A stretch of DNA of 64,000 bases from Camellia lanceoleosa (lineage: Eukaryota; Streptophyta; Magnoliopsida; Ericales; Theaceae). Under the pieces are notes generated by a model. It ran no database searches. It saw only the letters and a list, made by a program, of their open reading frames with translations, and was not told the DNA's origin. This document shows positions 35,690 through 47,951 of this stretch, one piece after another. The stretch lies in assembly GCA_025200525.1 (NCBI GenBank), contig CM045761.1, positions 40,742,190 through 40,806,189 of the forward strand. Direction: 5' to 3'. The first letter of the stretch is position 1, and the number at the start of each line of letters is the position of its first letter. The position numbers were made by a program, and so were the translations under genes.

Positions 35690-36861
35690 AAGAGCGACAC
35701 AACCATCGGGTGCACCCGAGGTCTCAATCGAGATCTTAATGTGTTGTGTGTGGAAGGAGAAAAAAGATGGCATGAACATTGGGACGCACCCGAATGTTTT
35801 TTAACCGATACAAACAATCCTAACGTGCCTCACGCGAGAAGAGGAAAAGTGATGTGAACACCAGGACACACCTGAATGTTTTTAACCGAAGGATTGGTGT
35901 GAATATCAGAATGCACCTGAATATTTTTAACCGAAGGGATTGGTGTGAACACTGGGACGCACTCGAATGTTTTTAACCAAAGCGATCATAACGCTTCTCA
36001 CGTGAGAGGAGGAAGAGTGGTGTGAACACCGGGACACACCCAAATGTTTTTAACGGAAAGGGGTGGTGTGAACACCGGGACGCACCTGAATGTTTTTAAC
36101 CGAAAGGGGTGGTGTGAACACCGGGACGTACCAGAATGTTTTTAACCGAAAGGGGTGGTGTGAACACCGGGACGCACCCGAATGTTTTTAATCAAAAGGG
36201 GTGGTGTGAACACCGTGACGCACTTGAATGCTTTTAACTGAGAGGGGTGGTGTGAAGACTGGGACGCACTCGAATGCTTTTAACCAAAGCGGTCCTAACG
36301 CGTCTCACGCGAGAAGAGGAAGAGTGGTGTGAACACCGGGACGCACCCAAATGTTTTTAACCGAGAGTGGTGATGTGAACACCGTGACGCACGCAAATGT
36401 TTTTAATCGAAGGATTGGGGTGAACAGCGGGACGCACCTGAATGTTTTTAACCGAAGTGGTCCTAACGCGTCTCATGCGAAAGGAGGAAGAGTAGTGTGA
36501 ACACCAGGATGTACCCGAATGTTTTTAACTGAAGGGGTTGGTGTGAACACCGGGACTCACCCGAATGTTTTTAACTAAAGCAGTCCTAACGCGTCTCACA
36601 CGAGAGGAGAAAGAGTGGTGTGAACACCGGGACGCGCCTGAATGTTTTTAACCGAAGCGGTCCTAATGTGTCTTACGCGAGAGGAGGAAGAGTGGTGTGA
36701 ACACCGGGACGCACCTGAATGTTTTTAACTGAAGGGTTGATGTGAACACCAGGACGCACCCGAATGTTTTTAACTGAAGCGATCCTAACGCATCTCACGC
36801 GAGAAGAGGAAGAGTGGTGTGAACACCAGGACGCACCTGAATGTTTTTAACCAAAGGGTTG
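35690..36861 (-). repeat. Tandem array in the 3' region of element 2, part 1
   Basis: About 19 units with the core GGTGTGAACACCGGGACGCA and CCCGAATGTTTTTAACCGAA. Short units are about 43-46 bp; long units about 77-80 bp add CGGTCCTAACGCGTCTCACG and GCGAGAGGAGGAAGAG. GGTGTGAACACC is a near palindrome. Interrupted at 36862 by a solo LTR and continued at 41251. Confidence 0.9.
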
Positions 36862-37105
36862 TGTAGATGCGCCCTTGGGCTTTGCTACTACAGTTCGGAC
36901 TCAAATGTCACGGTTCTGAATCTAATCTCGGAAAGTGCAATGTGAGACCGATAAATCACCAAAGAGTTCAAATCCGGCAAATCGTTTTGGAAAATTGATT
37001 TTTAAGAAAGAAGTGCCAAACATGGACTGCTTTGCTAGATACAGAGTTTCTACCTAAATATTTATTTTGGGGGAATTTAGGAAACCCTGACTCATTGCCT
37101 AAGGC

Positions 37106-37111
37106 CACGTG
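37106..37111 (-). promoter_or_regulatory. G-box in LTR
   Basis: CACGTG in the shared context, 244 bp from the LTR 3' end. Confidence 0.4.
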
Positions 37112-38179
37112 TCCGTCATCACCAAAGTTTCCTCGGCTCGAGAACTTGGGTACGATTGGGGAAGGTCATTTATGAGCACCCCCGCTCGCCCAATCAAAGA
37201 TCGACCTGTACTAAACATGATATCTTGTTTTTGAAAACATATGCGTTCTTATTCCGGTTAATTAGCTAGAATTACTATGTGATGCGCACAACACACAAGT
37301 ATAGACTAGATCGCCTAATTTGGAACAAAGCATCACATATCTGTTTGTTTGGAAATGGTTTGAAGTTTGCTACTTGCAAGTGGGCTAAAACACGGATTTC
37401 AATGAATCGTTCCAATTCAAGTAATCCAACCTTCACCCATAGGCATTCAGGCAGTTATAGCAAATAAGCAATTAGTCTCATGTTAAGCATGCTGTCATGT
37501 TAACACTCACACACATGCAAGATGCTAAAGCGTAAACACTCAAGGTGTACTCCGAGCCAAAATAAAGAACTAGTCAGTAATCAAATGCATGATCCTAGCT
37601 CATGTTAAGATGGCTAATGCAACACATGCAAAGATGTAACTAGAAATAGGCTTGGCTATTCTAAAATGGCATGTGAGATGCGACAACTGATACACGTATT
37701 CAACTTGAAATTGAAATACAAAGTAGTTAGTGTGATGCGCCGAGCTCGGTGCATGTAATACAGATGAATGGATGCAAACATGTGAGCATAAGGATGCTAA
37801 AAGAAATGTGCCCTAAAACTAACCATCGTAAGTGGTTAAGTAAAAGGGAGTAAGAAATGGGGGTTGGAAGACATGCATCACACACACGCACGCTTATTAC
37901 AAAATTGCGCCCTCTCGATGGAGGGACCGAAAGAATAATACATATTAACTAATTAACTAACTAACAAGCTAATTAATTAATTACACAACCAAATCGAAAT
38001 AAATAACTATCCTAAGTTATTAAAACACTGAAATGGCCTCGGGACGAGGGATGAATGCATGCTCGGATGGCTTCGCTTGGAAATCCGTCGCCATGCTTCA
38101 TGTTGCCTCTGCTTGCACTGCTCTGTACCTCTGAAAACTGTGCCAACTTCTGTGACACTTCTGAACCACCTTAGGGGCA

Positions 38180-38310
38180 TGCTGAGAGGCCATCGGCCAA
38201 AATATAGAGCCATCGGCCAAGGGAAACTGGTCATCGACCAAAACTAAGGATCTCGGCCAGGAATAGTTAGCCGATCGGCACTGAATGTGGTCGGTAGACC
38301 ATTTCTTCCT
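38180..38310. repeat. GGCCATCGGCCA cluster in LTR-A (3' side)
   Basis: GAGGCCATCGGCCAAAATA, GAGCCATCGGCCAAGG, GTCATCGACCAAAAC, TAGCCGATCGGCACTG: same position as the other 3'-side clusters, with ATCGGCC replacing GCCGGCC. Confidence 0.55.
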
Positions 38311-40719
38311 GTGAAAAGCTCATGTTGCAGTAGAGGACAAACAGAGCATGTCAATACATTTACATGACAATGTCTGCACAGCTACACCCCTTATCAAGTT
38401 TGAGACTCAAAGGAGTGTAGTTCTCGACCCTCGGACCATCAATCACGCATTCCAATGCATGATGGCCAAAGGAGCCAAGTGTGCAATTCAATATCAAATA
38501 AAATGCACAAAAACACATAAGGGGCCCCCAACCTCTATCATGCTTGATCAAGAGGCAAGGGAATGCACACACAATGCAATGTAACCTTAGCAAGCGTGTG
38601 ACAACATGCAAACTAGTAAATATGCAACAACATAAAATCCAAGCATACAAACATGCATGCATACAATGTAATAGGTATGCAACAACAATACCAACAACAA
38701 GCATGCAATGACATGTAATCTAACAAGTATGCAAGGTGGATGAGCATGCAACAACATGTCAATTAGTAAGCATATAATAACGTGTAATGGACCAAGTACG
38801 CGACAAACATATAAGCATGATGTAAAGTAATAACTTTGAACAACATGGTAATATGCAACATGAACATGCAAACATGCAAGGCATGTAAAGGTGGACAAGT
38901 ATGCAACAACATAATAAATGAGACAAGAATGCGACAACATGGTAAAATGGACTTAAACTAAAGATGGATAGACCTCAGCCATGCCTAAAATCAGTGGCCA
39001 AAGTGCTAAGAAATGATGGACAAAAACACATACAAATATGCACATGTGATGGCTATCACCTAGGCATAAGAGGGCAACTTTCAAGAGCACTTAAAAGAGG
39101 ACAAAGCATGCAAGTATGACAATACTACAAACTCTGAAATGATGCTAGGCATGATGCCAAATCACACAAACAAGCCAAACAAGGCATACTAGAAAGCCTA
39201 AAACTTAAGGCTAGCTAAGGAGCTCAAACCATGGCTATGCAAAACATGAAGCAAATGGCAAGCATAATCCAAAACAATCCTAGATCATGCCAAAGTAAGC
39301 CTAAAACATGTAGGGACCAAAGCCAAAATAAGCTAGAATAAAGGGCCAAAAGCATGAGGCATGCAAGGCTACAAAAGAGGTGTTACATTACACCTATCAA
39401 AACCAAACATGACATGACTTAAGCAATGAAAAACAGAGTTATGGCATGTCAAAGTAAGCCCCAAAACCCACTTAGATGGCATCCCAAAGACCTAAACATG
39501 ATGGCATACACAATGATCCATTCATGAGGCATAAAACATCAACTCTTTAAAGCATTAAAAGAGTGATAAGTGCAAGTATATGAGCATACTATATGAACTG
39601 AAATAACATAACAAGTGATGTCAAATCACTGAAATGGCCCAAGTAAAGTACGCTAGTGACTTGGACACTCAAAGCTAACAAGCTAGATTGCATGGTAGCT
39701 ATACAAAGCATGGCATATATGATCAAAACAACACAAATCAAATTTTAGACATGGTAAAACATGAACAAAGTCTTCTCAGAGCTAAGCCAAAAGCATGCTA
39801 AAATGATATGGTAAAGCATGAGACACATTAGGCTATTTTATGGAAATGCACTACAAGTGCATGGAGCATGCAAGGAGCTATTAAACCAAACCCTAGCAGA
39901 GGTATGACATGGTAAAACAAGCCCAAGAACATGCCAAAATGGACACAACATAGGCTAGAATGACATGCTACTTTATGAAGCATACAAAGCTAGTGTGTGT
40001 GATTTACACTACAAGTGTATAAACCATGTATGGAATGACCAAGACAAGCAAAAACAGTGGTGAGCCTCAGCAAAATAGCCACAAATACATGCTAAAATAT
40101 GGCCAACATGAACTTAACAAACATGCTCACACATGAGGCATATTAAGGCAAATATTGAAAACACAAGGAGAGGGCCTCTCCTTTTTGGGACCTTAAAACA
40201 CCATCTCCACCACTGAAATCCAAAGGGATTTCAGTGGTGGGAAGGCCAAAACAAGGTGATCCCAAGGCTTAAAAAGAAGGCATAAGAATAAGGCCAAACA
40301 AGGCCTAAGAGGGGGTAAACAACCCCAAACCAAAAAGTGACCTTAAACAAAGGTCTAAAGCTTGTAAAATCAGAATTTTTATTAGTTAAGAGTTAAGCTT
40401 AAAACAATAAGCAAGAAGGTCTAAAAACTTAAACAAGAATGGGGGTTTAAAAGCGAAGAACTCACCCTTGAAGACCACCTTCAAGAACACCACTCCAATA
40501 GCTTTTCCAAGCTCAAACCAACCCAAGAACTCTGAAATCAACCTCAAGGGACCTCAGCTCCAAGAGGATGGTGTTCTAGTGTGTGCTTGTGTACAATAGT
40601 AAGACAATACTACACTTTTGAGTACAAAACAAGGCTAAACAAAGAAGAATAGATACAAAAGTATATCTATCCCTCAAGACTCAATTTTCTGAACCCTTGA
40701 GGAGGGAGGAGATGGTTCT

Positions 40720-40730
40720 CTCTTATAGAG
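40720..40730 (-). promoter_or_regulatory. TATA box of family-A LTR
   Basis: The minus strand reads GGTTCTCTATAAGAGAGAAC about 525 bp from the LTR start. Confidence 0.45.
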
Positions 40731-40864
40731 AACCAAAAGCAAAGCTTCTTGAGGAAGCTAAGTAAAGGAGCAAATCCCTCCATACACGTGTATGAAGGGG
40801 GGAAATTGTGGATGCCAGCTGTCATAGTTGGCATAAAATATCTGCATAAAGTAGATGAACATGG

Positions 40865-41040
40865 TTCAACCAGAAAACAAGGCCGATCGACTAACATAAG
40901 TGCCGGCCGACCAAATAATGTGTCGATTGGCCAAAAATAAGTGCTATCCGACCAAATAATGTGTTGATCGGCCAACACTTTTGGCCGATGGAAAGAAAAC
41001 AAGGTCGATGGCTTCAAGCCTTGGCTGATGGGTTGAGGGG
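40865..41040. repeat. GGCCGATCGAC cluster in LTR-A (U3)
   Basis: AGGCCGATCGACTAAC, GCCGGCCGACCAAATAATG, TCGATTGGCCAAAAATAAG, TTGATCGGCCAACAC. Lies between LTR start and TATA box as in the other copies. Confidence 0.6.
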
Positions 41041-41250
41041 ATAGCAAACAAGCCACCCTCTTCCCTCAAAAGCAAAAACACAAGTGCTTGGTCCACAACT
41101 AAGCACAAAACAGACAAGTTGAGAGATCTTGAGGCAAGGCGTGCGGCCGAGACCTCTGAGAACTCAAAACGAACACGAGCATGGATGATCATCGAGTTTT
41201 CAAACGATGATATCCAAGTCTTGAGGACGGTCAAAAATGGGGTATCTACA

Positions 41251-41812
41251 GGTTGGTGTGAACACCGGGACGCACTCAAATTTTTTTAACCGAAGCGGTC
41301 CTAACGCGTCTCATGTAAGAGGAAAAAGAGTGGTGTGAACATCGAGACGCACCCGCATGTTTTTGATCGAAGCGGTTCTAACGGGTCTCACGTGAGAGGA
41401 GGAAGAGTGGTGTGAACACCGGGATGCACCCGAATGTTTTTAACCAAAGTGGTCCTAATGCGTCTCACGCAAAAGGAGGAAGAGTGGTGTGAACACCGGG
41501 ATGCACCTGAATGTTTTTAACCGAAGGGTTGGTGTGAACATCGGGACGCACCCAAATATTTTTAATTGAAGCAGTTTTAACGCGTCTCACGCGAGAGGAG
41601 GAAAAGTGGTGTGAACACCGAGACGCACCCAAATGTTTTTAACCGAAGGGTTGGTGTGAACACCGGGACGCACCTGAATGTGTTTAACTGAAGCGGTCCT
41701 AATGCATCTCAATCAAGAGGAGGAATAGTGGTGTGAACATCAGGATGCACCCGAATGTTTTTAACTGAAACGGTCCTAACGCGTCTCACGCGAGAGGAGA
41801 AAGATTGAAATG
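41251..41812 (-). repeat. Tandem array in the 3' region of element 2, part 2
   Basis: About eight further units of the 35690-36861 array, mostly long ones with ACGCGTCTCACGCGAGAGGA. The array ends near 41812. Confidence 0.9.
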
Positions 41813-42394
41813 AATGCAATTCGAAGGGAACGAATGATTTACCTCCTCTGAATGAACTGTACATACAATATCGTGCATGTGTAAGAAAGAGACTTAACAA
41901 GTGCGATACAGTATGAATGCATGTTCTATGCAAGACAAACAATCAAGATACAATGTTAATGGCATGTTCTATGCGAAAGACAAAAGCAGAAGCATATTCT
42001 ATGCGTGATTCGTAGCAGGAGCATATTCTATGCATAAAAGTGGATGTAGATTCCATGCATGATTCATAACGGATGTAAGACGCATATGCAAGATGCGTGA
42101 AATGCATGTTTTATGTAACAATGTATACGAAATGCATGTTTTACGGAAAGAAGTGAGATGCATATTCATGTAACAACGAAGAAATGCATACTCATGCACG
42201 ATAACTTTCGACTTACCTCTCGAAAGAGTTACAACATGTTTAAAGGATACACCTCGTTCATGTTGAGAAGTGATAACCATCGCGCACCGAAAACACGATT
42301 ATGAGCCTCCATAGAGACATTCTGAACTCAACAGTGGACAATCCCTATACTTCTTGGAAACCAAGGACACAAAACAGCATCAGGACCCCAAGGG
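41813..42394 (-). repeat. 3' region of element 2 with degenerate GCATGTTCTATGC repeats
   Basis: Between about 41900 and 42210, nine variants of ATGCATGTTCTATGC (for example AGCATATTCTATGCG) are spaced 20-40 bp. No coding sequence. Confidence 0.65.
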
Positions 42395-42500
42395 AAGCTG
42401 CCGGCCACTTGCTAGCCACAAAGGAAGGCTGCCGGCCAGGTGTCGGCCACTGGTGAGCCTTGTCGGCCATTAGTGGGCCTTGCCGGCCATCGATGGCAGA
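42395..42500. repeat. GGCCGGC cluster upstream of the antisense PMD gene
   Basis: AGCTGCCGGCCACTTGCTAG, GGCTGCCGGCCAGGTGTCGG, CTTGCCGGCCATCGATGG: the same words as in LTR U3 regions, here about 35 bp upstream of a TATA-like box. Confidence 0.65.
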
Positions 42501-42530
42501 TTCGGGACTTTTTGGTCATTTAGTCTCGAG

Positions 42531-42541
42531 TCTTTAAATAT
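42531..42541 (+). promoter_or_regulatory. TATA-like box of the antisense PMD gene
   Basis: TCTTTAAATAT lies 350 bp upstream of the first ATG, followed by a pyrimidine-rich leader (TCTTCCTCCCTCTCTCTC). Placement relative to the GGCCGGC cluster mirrors the LTR promoters. Confidence 0.4.
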
Positions 42542-44149
42542 GAGCTACTAGGACTCATTTCCTCACTTCTTCTTGTCTGAAATCTTCCTCCCTCTCTCTC
42601 TAGACACTCATGCCCTCTAGATTTTCACTTTCTATGCATTTTCCAATGCCCCACACAAATTTGATTCGCTAAACGCTCTTTGTTTTCTTCACTTTGAACA
42701 GATTGAAATTTGATTTCAATGCTTCTTTCCTCATTTCCACCATTCTAGACTTGTTCCCCTCGAGTTCTATGCACTTTTTCCAACTTTGACTTTTTCCTTT
42801 ATTTCTCCGTCCTAGGGTTGACTTTTTCCAAGTTTACCATTTTTCTTCATTTTTCTTCACTTTTCACCCATTTCGCACCTATTTTCAAATGGTGAACGAG
42901 ATTCCTCATGATGGGGCTCCTTCTGAGATTTCCCCAGTAGTTCCACCTGTTCCCAAGATAAAGGAGTCGGTAGCTGACCTTGAGGTCGACCTAGAGACAG
43001 AGTTCAAGCCTGAGGTCGAGCCAGAGTTGTTACCGTTGAGGGTAGGGCCTTTCGATCTGGAGAGATATCATCCTTAGACACACATATTGCCCACTTTCGG
43101 AGGCATCAGATGTTTTACCGAGTTTGCTCGCAGCGCACCGGAGGACCTCCTACTGAGGGAGCCAGATTCTCACTTGTCGGCCATTGCCATTGAGGTATGA
43201 ACTCTGTTTTTATGCATTTATGCCTTTAGTTACTTGCATTTCCTGCACTACCTTATATCGGATTCACCTGACTACATTTCATACACTACCTTATATCTGA
43301 CTACATTTGTCCTCTGCCACAGGGCGAGTCTCGTGCCTTCAGAGGCTACGGTGCTACGCTTGCTTGAGAGTGGTATGACGAGCTCCCAGCTAAAGTTCGC
43401 AACATCATTGACGAGGCAGGGTTCGGTCTCTTTAGCTTTGGCTTAACTCAGGACATCAAGCTGCTAGTGTTATACCCACCCATATACCAGACGGGGATGG
43501 TCAGTGTAGACACCCCATTTTTCACCGACCTTAAGACTCAGACGTCACCAATTGAGCGCTTGGTGATGTTGCATATCGCTCTCGTTTCGAAGTTTCAGAG
43601 TCTCGGCTGCGAGCCTTACTTTCGGACTTTCGGACTCTTTCGTGCCTTGCCTCGGTTTGCGAACCAGGCTCTGTTTTCTCTGTTTTCTCTTCCCGAAGGG
43701 AGGGAGAGGTCTCGTAGATCATCTCTCAGTGGACGTAGGCTACGTTTTGTGGTCGTAGGCCATTTTGCCCGTTTGGAGCCCGGTTTTCGATTTTTCGGGG
43801 ACGTTGGCCGTGTGCCTCGGTTTGGGACCGCTTAACCAACTCCGTTTGCTCCGGTTTTTGGCATGTACCTTATTTCCTCCCCTTTGAGGGACACTGTGGT
43901 CCGAGAGACCAACTTCATGGTCGAACACCACTTCCGGTGCCTAACAGTCAATTTTTGGGGCCTCGGGCTGCGCGTTTCGGCCCCCGAACCTTCATTTTGC
44001 ATCGGTTTGGGCTCATTTTTGGTGGAGACCTTGTTTTCATTGCTAGGAAGGTCGTAGAAGGGTGGGAGGCCAGTAATTGTTCTGAAAACCAGTTTTATTC
44101 CTTCATCGCCCTCCGTCGCCCATTTTTCTCACTTGGGAGCCAATGTTGA

Positions 44150-44425
44150 CCACCTTAAGGCCACTTTTTCTAGCCCCAAACCACATATTTGTGTTGTACA
44201 CACATGGGAGGCCACCAATATCATATGGCCGGCTAGTAATTGTCATTGACCCTTTTGAACCCCTCCAAAAAGTGGCATTTTCTCTCTCCTGGTTCACTTT
44301 CTCCAGTTTTTGACCACATGGTTGTGTTGAGCACACATGGGAGGCCACCAATCTGAGGTGGCCAGCCACTAATGTTTCTTGAACCTTTTGACCCTTGGCC
44401 GGCCGGCCACCTGCAACCTTTCTAA
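44150..44425. repeat. GGCCGGC/GGAGGCCACC cluster in LTR-A (U3)
   Basis: ATGGGAGGCCACCAAT appears twice (44205, 44338), with ATGGCCGGCTAGTAAT, GGTGGCCAGCCACTAATG and TTGGCCGGCCGGCCACC. The flanks of the two GGAGGCCACC words (TTGTGTTG...ACACATGGG) are also duplicated. Confidence 0.65.
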
Positions 44426-44570
44426 CAGGTCGGCCTTCCTCTTCTCTTTTGGTACATTACAAATCTGTATTCTGTTTCCCCTGAGATTGTGTATCCGGAG
44501 GGCTGCACTTTTGGGAGGAAATTTGAAATTCATTTCCCCCCCTTTTCCCCCACTCTTATGCCTATATATC

Positions 44571-44580
44571 CAGGCCCTCC
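44571..44580 (+). promoter_or_regulatory. TATA box of family-A LTR
   Basis: TGCCTATATATCCAGG about 1.07 kb from the LTR start. Confidence 0.45.
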
Positions 44581-44631
44581 AGCTCCCTTTTGGAAGGTTA
44601 GAAATTTTTGGTTTAAGCCTTTTGCATTCAA

Positions 44632-44662
<31 letters not shown>

Positions 44663-44671
44663 ATATATATA
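44632..44671. repeat. (CT)n-(TA)n microsatellite
   Basis: About 13 CT units then (TA)n, just downstream of the LTR TATA box. Confidence 0.9.
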
Positions 44672-47600
44672 TTCCAACCATCAAAACCCTAAAAGTTCTA
44701 TACCATTTCTACACCAACCCATAGCACAAGGCCTCCATACTCCATTCCAACAACTTGGAGCTATTTTTCAGAGCTTAGGAGCACCTTTTCTCAGACCAAA
44801 AGCTGCTGGTCCATTGGTCTTTAAGGGTGAGCATTCTTCTTCCTTTTTCTAGCCTTTTCTTGATTTATTTATAAGTCTTACTTTCTTACATTTTTGGGCT
44901 CCAACCCTAACTGAAAATAGCCATATTTTGACCCACTCTTCATGTTTGATCAAGCGTCTTTTGCTTTTTGAGGCTTCTTTTTTACACTTTGTGTTAAAGC
45001 TCTCTTTATGCCTTATTTTTGCATAGTATTTTAGGCCTATTTATAAACTGTTTTGAGCTCTGTCATAAACTGTAAAGTGGATTGTTTTGAATCCTTCTTC
45101 AACATTGTTGAAGGGCTCTTCATTGTTTGAGGCTTCCATCTGTCACTTGCCTCTTTATCCCTCTTTTGGCCATTTTTGCATGTTAGTTTAGCCTCATTTT
45201 TGTTCACTTTCGTGGCTTGATGTAAACTTTGAAGTGCCATGTTTTGAGCCCTTCTTCAACTTTGTTGAAGGGATCTTGGCCATTTGGGGCCAGCTGCTGC
45301 CTCTTACCTCTATTACCCCTTTTAGGGCCATTTTTGCATGATAGATAAGCCATGTTTGTGATCACTTTTGAGACTTGTCATAAACTAAAAAAAAGGCTTT
45401 TTTTGACATCATCTTCATGTTTTATTAAGGTTCCATTTTTTTTTGAGGTCATATGCTATCTTGTATGCTTGGTTGCCTCCCATTTTGAGCTTTGCGTCCT
45501 AGCCCTTGTTGCATGCTTCATTTGGCCTTCTAGACACTGGAATCCAGTGGATTTCCAATGGCTTTGATGCTGTTTTGAGCCTCCAAATTAGAGGGGGGTG
45601 ACCCTCTCTCATCTTGGCTTGTTTGATGGCCATCTTGGCCTTTCAAAGCAACCCCATCTTGCATGCTTCCTAGTCACATTCTAGGGTCAATTTGTTGAGT
45701 TTTGGGACTACCATATTTTTTTTTCAAATTTATTTTGAGGCTGCCACATGTCTATTTTGTATGTGCTTAAGAATCCCTTTGCATGCCCTCTAAAGGAACT
45801 CCTCATTTGTGCATGTGTTGGCTGCATTTACATGGTTATTTGGGCATATTTTAGCATATTTTATTCACTGATTTTTTCTGGTTTGGTGAGTGCTCACTTG
45901 CTTCATGTACTTGCCATGTAATCCATGTTTGATAGTCAAAATTGCATGCTAATTTAAGCCATCTTGCTAACACTTTTTGGCCACACTCTAAACTGGAAAA
46001 GTTCATGTTTTGGGACTATCTTGACTCTGTCTTTACACTTCATGTTCAAATAATGCATGCTTTGTATAGCTATAAGTCATTCCATGTGCCTAATTTTGAG
46101 TTTCGGGGTTCATCTCATGCATCGGGTGCCATATTGCCATGTTTTGGGGCTGTTTAGCATCATATTTTAGCACTGAAATTTGCATGTTTGTATGCCATGT
46201 TCCATGCCTTACCATGCTTTGGTAGAGTGGCATTCGTGCCTTAGGTTCGGTCCTCGGTGTGCGTGCATGTGTGCACGCATCTCGAGTGTCCCATTTCCAT
46301 CCTAATGGCCTCTTATGTGAGTGTGGATGAGGTCCACTCATGTTGGTGTAAGCCTATTATGCATTGCGTATGTCATTTCATTCCATAGCATTGTGTATGC
46401 TAGGTTGTATGTTAGCGCATTGTGTATGCCATGTTACCTCGTGCATCGTGTATGCCATTTCATAGCATGTTGCATGTTAGGTTGTATTTTAGTTGCATTT
46501 CATGCATGTCATGCATATTGCATTGTGTTGGGGATAGGAGTTAGCCCGAGCACGGGAAACAAGGGGCGTTTCGTACTTCAAGTGACGGAACGTGTCTCAA
46601 TTCCCAGTCGCCGACACTCCGGATTATCCATGATGGAGTTAGGTCTTGTTGTGTTTTCCTGTGCATTCATTTCATATTGAGTTGTGCAATTCGACTCCTC
46701 GGCCATCATGCATCGAGACGCATGATTGGTGGCACGAGGATCGAGGCATGCATACATTTGTGAAAATATATTGCCATGCCCCTTTTCTGCTCTCTGTTGC
46801 ATCAAATCAAGAATCAGCAGTCTTCCGGGGCTTGGTGCACTTTCCAAAAATTATTGCAAAACAGAGGCTAGTTGGGACATCACAGTGGATTTCCGCGCAA
46901 AGGCAACCCGGATATGCATCATTCATCATCTGAAGAAGAGTCAAGGCAGTCCCTGGCTTGCATTCCAGTTTATTGTTTTCTTAGTTAATTTGGTAATTAA
47001 TTAGGATTTTTGTACATATTTGGAATGTATTATTTATTCGGACTATACTATTCATTTGGGACTGTATATTATTCGGACCCTCCGTGCGAGGGCATAATTG
47101 TAATAAGTGTGCGTGTGTGTGATGTATGTCTTCCAACCCCACGTCTTTCTTCTCTTTTATTTACCCGCTTATGACGATTAGATTAGGGCATGTTTCAATT
47201 AGCATACAGTATGATAGCATGTTTCATTCATTCATCTGTTTTACATGCACTGGGCTCGGCTCATCATACTAACTGCATTTGTATTTTAATTCTGAGTTGA
47301 ATACTTGATAGCTGTTGCATCTCATATGCCATGTTTAGAATATCCGAGCCTGCTATAGTTGCATTTTTGCATGAGTTGCATTAGGCATTTTTGTATAGTT
47401 AGGATCATGCATGGATTTCTAATCGGTTTCTGTTTTGGCTTGGAGTACTCGGCGAGTTTTATGCTTTAGCATCCTTGCATGCGTGTGAGTGACTGCCATG
47501 ATAGCATGCTTACTATGAGGCTATTTGCTTATGTGATATAACTGCCTTGAATGCCTGTGGATGAAGGTTGGGTTATTTGGATTGGGACAAATCATCAACT

Positions 47601-47851
47601 GTGAGTTTTAAGCCCACTAAATAGTGGCAAGACCATCTTTTCTAAGCCCACCTGAGGGTGGCAAAATCTGCATTTTCAGCCTACTTGCGAGTAGCAAACC
47701 ATCTTTCAAAAACAAACATGAAATGACTTGTTCCAATTTAGGCGACCCAGTCTATACTTGTATGCTGTGCGCATCACATAGTAAATCTAGGCTAATAACC
47801 GGAATAAGAACGCACAATGTTTTCAAAACTTGATATCATGGTTAGTAGAGG

Positions 47852-47866
47852 CCGATCTTTGATCGG
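47852..47866 (+). other. Conserved LTR hairpin, common form
   Basis: CCGATC-TTT-GATCGG, 300 bp from the LTR 3' end. Reverse-strand copies are near 29955, 37195 and 61570; a plus copy with a G-U outer pair is at 2249-2263. Confidence 0.5.
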
Positions 47867-47945
47867 GCGAGCGGGGGTGCTCACGAAGTGACCTTCCCCA
47901 ATCGTACCCAAGTTCCCGAGCCGAGGCAACTTTGGTGATGACGGA

Positions 47946-47951
47946 CACGTG
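47946..47951 (+). promoter_or_regulatory. G-box in LTR
   Basis: CACGTG within GATGACGGACACGTGGCC, 215 bp from the LTR 3' end. TGACG next to it is a bZIP-type word. Confidence 0.45.

Larger units (their letters stand above)
36862..41250 (-). mobile_element. Solo LTR, family A, inside the tandem array
   Basis: Minus-strand start TGTAGATACCCCATTTTTGACC (41250 downward), end GCATCTACA (36862). Perfect target duplication GGTTG at 36857-36861 and 41251-41255. Removing the LTR and one GGTTG gives a normal array unit. 4389 bp, no internal coding region, no nested insertion seen. 38600-38960 carries degenerate GTATGCAACAACATG repeats. Confidence 0.9.

Noticed and set aside
35690..41812. Regular repeats resembling a CRISPR array
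   Set aside because: Units are joined directly without unique spacers, in a plant retroelement; it is a tandem array.
44379..44852. 157-codon frame in the LTR
   Set aside because: No conserved counterpart in other family-A LTRs; includes microsatellite sequence.
46321..46680. 119-codon frame rich in C, H and Y
   Set aside because: Generated by degenerate GTATGCCATGTT repeats in the LTR; no family resemblance.
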